Positions 29,052 to 31,603 of a DNA stretch of 31,603 bases are shown in pieces. Within the stretch, counting starts at the first letter, position 1. Each line of letters opens with the position of its first letter. Made by a program: the position numbers and the translations under genes. The DNA comes from Neocallimastix lanati (nom. inval.) (Eukaryota; Neocallimastigomycota; Neocallimastigomycetes; Neocallimastigales; Neocallimastigaceae): the NCBI GenBank assembly GCA_016946835.1, contig JACVTC010000406.1, forward strand, positions 1 to 31,603. Reading direction: 5' to 3'. Below the pieces are notes generated by a model. It had not been told where the DNA came from and searched no databases. It saw only the letters and a list, made by a program, of their open reading frames with translations.

Positions 29052-30393
29052 GATAAATAAAATTGCAACAAACAACTATGATCAAGAAAATACTATAGAA
29101 TATGAAGGAAACAATAATTATATGATTAATGCAGCCCAAAAGAGAAAATCACTAAGTAAGAATGCATTGGATAAAAATAAAATATCACCAAGTAATAAAT
29201 CTATAGTAAAACCTTCCATTCTAAATCAACCAAATATAAAAGCTGTTAAACAACAGAAGAAAGCCATTAGAGATAAAAGAAGAAGAGAAATTACAAATGA
29301 TATAGAAGACATGGATTTATCTAATAATAATATTACGCATGAAGAATCTAATAATAATAGTGAAAGTGTTCGTGCAACCAATTTTGACAAACCCCAACCC
29401 AATACTCCTAATGAAAATAATTATCAAGATAATAATTCAAATACTATACCAGAAAAAGTTAAAACAAAAGGTAAGCGAAACATGACCGAAATACAAATGT
29501 TAAAACCTGAAAATAAATTCAATATTCTAGAAGAAGCCAATAATTTATATCCTAAAATAAGCCTAACACAATTATTATCAGCTAGTCCATCTATAAGAAA
29601 AGATCTAGAACAAGGTTGTAAACCACGAGTTGAGAAAATACTTTATACTATTCAAAATTTAAATATTCCTATATTATGTGGAAAAATAGGAAACAAATCA
29701 GTCAAAATACTTTTCGACACAGGTGCAAATGTTAACATCATAACTAAAAATTCACTTGAAGAACTAGAAAATGTAATCATTAATAATTGTGACCTTTCTG
29801 AAACTATTACAATTGCCGATGGTACAATACTCCATACTAATTCTTATATAAATTTAAAATTAACTATAAATAATAACTTAACTGTGAATGAGAAATTTTA
29901 TATAATAGATTATACAAATCCATTCTTTAATATTATATTAGGAAGAGGTATACAAAAGAAGTACAGACTCTACATTGATCCAGATGATGATTGCTTATAT
30001 CAAAAAACAAAAAAAGGAATTAAAAGAATAACTGAAATATATAATAACCATACTTCTTTAAAGACGCCTATGTGTAATGCAATAATAATAGAAAAGAATA
30101 AAGGTATCGGAAGTACTCTTTTGCAAAAGGAGGAAGACAAATTAGAACACCAAATTTATTGTTTAAGTAGGACATTGTCAATCAACAATAACAAACCAAT
30201 AAAATTTATAACTGATTATAAGCCACTTTTAGGTTTGCTTAAGAAAAATATTCCTAACAACAATAGACATGCTCGTTGGATAGAAGAATTCAATAAATAC
30301 AAAACCAACCTAGTTTATCAAAAAAGAAAAAGAAATCTTTTCGATGATGCACTTTCAAGACTATCATCAAAAGACTCTGAAACAACACTTTAG
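29023..30393 (+). CDS. pol: Element 4 truncated Pol: protease fused to RNase H remnant
   Basis: The frame is -1 to gag and overlaps its end. An ATG at 28999 is available, but frameshifting is the likelier route. Numbered from 28999 (464 residues), a Lys/Asn-rich N-terminal region leads to a canonical aspartic protease, ILFDTGANVNII (D240), and a flap/LGRG-like region (NIILGRGIQKKY). RT is absent. The frame runs directly into KGIGSTLLQKEE...ITDYKPLLGLL...DDALSRL, which matches the RNase H end of Element 3 but lacks two of its acidic catalytic residues. The frame stays open across both deletions and stops at TAG 30391-30393. It probably supplies active protease only. Confidence 0.85.
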   Translation, partial: LVIGSTQSPEINKIATNNYDQENTIEYEGNNNYMINAAQKRKSLSKNALDKNKISPSNKSIVKPSILNQPNIKAVKQQKKAIRDKRRREITNDIEDMDLSNNNITHEESNNNSESVRATNFDKPQPNTPNENNYQDNNSNTIPEKVKTKGKRNMTEIQMLKPENKFNILEEANNLYPKISLTQLLSASPSIRKDLEQGCKPRVEKILYTIQNLNIPILCGKIGNKSVKILFDTGANVNIITKNSLEELENVIINNCDLSETITIADGTILHTNSYINLKLTINNNLTVNEKFYIIDYTNPFFNIILGRGIQKKYRLYIDPDDDCLYQKTKKGIKRITEIYNNHTSLKTPMCNAIIIEKNKGIGSTLLQKEEDKLEHQIYCLSRTLSINNNKPIKFITDYKPLLGLLKKNIPNNNRHARWIEEFNKYKTNLVYQKRKRNLFDDALSRLSSKDSETTL

Positions 30394-30506
30394 TTCTTGA
30401 AGATCCACAAACAGGAAAACTCCTTAAAAGAAATGTTCATATAAAAATTTTTTCCCTTATGTACTACAAGAAAATGATACAACTTCAAGGGACGAAGTTG
30501 ACTCTT
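30394..30506 (+). pseudogene. Remnant of integrase C-terminus in Element 4
   Basis: Starting at 30397, just after the stop, the sequence encodes LEDPQTGKLLKRNVHIK, which aligns with LIDQKTGKQLDRNVHFK at the end of Element 3 Pol. The integrase zinc and catalytic domains between RNase H and this piece are deleted. A short inverted repeat (CAACTTC with GAAGTTG, 30480-30500) follows. Confidence 0.8.
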
Positions 30507-30519
30507 AAGGGCCGAGAAA
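30507..30519 (+). promoter_or_regulatory. Element 4 polypurine tract
   Basis: AAGGGCCGAGAAA lies one base before the 3' LTR (TGATAAAT at 30521) and is mostly purine. Confidence 0.55.
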
Positions 30520-30520
30520 T

Positions 30521-31557
30521 TGATAAATAACAAAATTATTAAATTAAAATAAATAATAAAAAAACAAATTCTGTCTAACTTAACCCAAAAATTAATCCAT
30601 TCTAAACAAAAAATTAAATCCATATTTAAGAAAAATTAATTAAATAAAAATAATTAAAATGAAATAATAATAATTTAATTAATCATTAATAATTTTAATT
30701 AAAAACTAAAATAAATTAATAAATAATATTTTTCTAAAACAACAAATAAACAAAATAATAAACAAATTTAATAAATTATAAATAACAAATAAACAAACTT
30801 ATAAACATCTCAAAATTAAAATTAACTAGTTAAATAATTTTTTAAGTTACTTTTATTTAAAATAATGATTATTTTATTTATTTTATAACTCAACTTTTAT
30901 AAACAAATTGTAATTAAAATAACATTTTAAAACTCATCTTTATTAACATTTTAATTGTAAATATTGTTTAATTTAATAATAAATTATTCTTTATTTCTCT
31001 TTTATTAATTTTATTATTTTTAATGTAAATAGTTTAAAATCAAAGAAAAATATAAAAACATGTAAATATTTCTTATAAATTATTCTTTATTATTAATTAT
31101 TTAATAAATTATTATAAATATTTTATTAGTTTTAATAATCAATTTTTTATGATTATTAATTATTTAATAAATTATTATAAATATTTTATTAGTTTTAATA
31201 ATCAAAAGTATGATTATTAATTAGTTAATAAATTATTATAAATATTTTATTAGTTATTAATAATCAATTTTATTATTAAAATTTAAAATAAATTAGTATA
31301 AATAATAAATATTTCATTTTATTATTTTATTAGTTTTTAACAATTATTTTATTAATTTAAACAAAATTAATTATTAAATAAATAAAGATTAATATTAAAA
31401 TAAAAATAAATTTTTTTTAATAAAACATTTTTGTGTTTAATAATAAAACATATTTATTTTTTTTAAATTCCTTAAATCAATTTTATTCAGTATTTATCCT
31501 TTTATTCACTTCTGCAAAATTTAATTTTTGTAGATTAAGAATATTAGGTATAAATCA
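30521..31557 (+). repeat. Element 4 3' LTR
   Basis: 1037 bp matching 25510-26547 except for one T fewer in a short T run near the end. It ends TATAAATCA and abuts the right copy of the 29-bp repeat. Confidence 0.92.
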
Positions 31558-31586
31558 CTATGCCAGCATTCTAATTTCTAGTTTTT
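31558..31586. repeat. 29-bp direct repeat, right copy
   Basis: An exact copy of 17323-17351, followed by the last 13 bases of the tRNA-box element (31587-31599) and the start of its TSD (31600-31603). It contains only the 5' end of the tRNA-like sequence. Confidence 0.9.
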
Positions 31587-31603
31587 AAGATTCGTTACAT
31601 TAA

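Larger units (their letters stand above)
25510..31557 (+). mobile_element. Element 4: non-autonomous LTR retrotransposon keeping only gag and protease
   Basis: LTRs of 1038 and 1037 bp (TGAT...ATCA) enclose a tRNA-type primer site, a 1.5-kb leader, gag, a frameshift signal and a protease ORF fused to a remnant of RNase H. RT and nearly all of integrase are gone. The LTRs appear to differ by one T in a run, so the copy is young and was probably mobilised by another element's enzymes. There is no 5-bp TSD: the left side abuts the Element 3 LTR and the right side abuts the 29-bp repeat. Confidence 0.92.
16754..31599. mobile_element. tRNA-box TIR element T2, split by Elements 3 and 4
   Basis: It begins TGTAACGAAT and ends ATTCGTTACA, a perfect 10-bp terminal inverted repeat. 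The 5-bp target TTAAC precedes it and TTAA follows before the window ends. Without the nested elements it would be about 611 bp: 16754-17351 plus 31587-31599. There is no ORF. Near its right end, on the minus strand, it carries A- and B-box sequences like those in the 374-bp element at 6682, with which it shares the terminal repeat type. It may be a solo LTR or a short non-autonomous element. Confidence 0.75.

Noticed and set aside
17352-31557. DIRS-like or Penelope-like elements
   Set aside because: Plain direct LTRs, primer sites and a DDE integrase in Element 3 are present. No tyrosine recombinase or GIY-YIG domain was seen.

Overview
This window is a nest of LTR retrotransposons with no recognisable host gene. 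The DNA is extremely A+T-rich, with long poly(A) runs. The proteins are rich in Asn, Lys and Ile, the standard code fits, and every large ORF is Ty3/gypsy-type (Metaviridae) Gag or Pol. One Pol ends in a chromodomain-like tail, as in fungal chromoviruses. I infer a very A+T-rich eukaryote, most likely an early-diverging fungus such as an anaerobic gut fungus. A dictyostelid or microsporidian is possible, and nothing in the sequence settles it.

Layout. (i) 1-260: inner part of a minus-strand LTR. (ii) 266-6621: Element 1, an intact chromovirus-like element with target-site duplication (TSD) AGAAG. (iii) 6682-7055: a 374-bp TGTAA...TTACA element with TSD TATAG that carries tRNA-type A and B boxes. 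(iv) 7227-7882: a minus-strand solo LTR with TSD AATCA. (v) 7937-12544: LTR units in both orientations, each separated from the next by the same 5 bp, CATAA. One unit is interrupted by a solo LTR (11779-12490, TSD ATTTA). (vi) From 12545: Element 2, an old element without gag or protease and with a nonsense codon in integrase. (vii) Its 3' LTR is broken at 16753 by a second tRNA-box element (TGTAACGAAT...ATTCGTTACA), which runs to 31599. (viii) Inside that lie Element 3 (17352-25508, intact) and Element 4 (25510-31557, gag and protease only), joined head to tail and flanked by a 29-bp direct repeat.

Expression. Elements 1, 3 and 4 each have Gag and Pol in a -1 relation. Each has a slippery heptamer ending at, or one codon before, the Gag stop, and a perfect hairpin 6-8 nt downstream (A AAA AAC, T TTA AAC and T TTA AAT). 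Elements 1 and 2 show the arrangement of Tf1-type self-priming: the 11-12 nt at the LTR/internal boundary are complementary to a site 35-37 bp downstream of a TATA box in the same LTR. Elements 3 and 4 instead have TGG-starting sites that suggest tRNA priming.

History. The LTR pairs of Elements 1, 3 and 4 differ only by length changes, mostly in homopolymers, so these insertions are recent. Element 2 has substitutions and is older. The nesting order is Element 2, then the tRNA-box element, then Elements 3 and 4. The most unusual observations are precise re-use of one TSD by several insertions, LTR-like elements with internal Pol III-type promoters, and a young gag-protease element that has lost RT and integrase.
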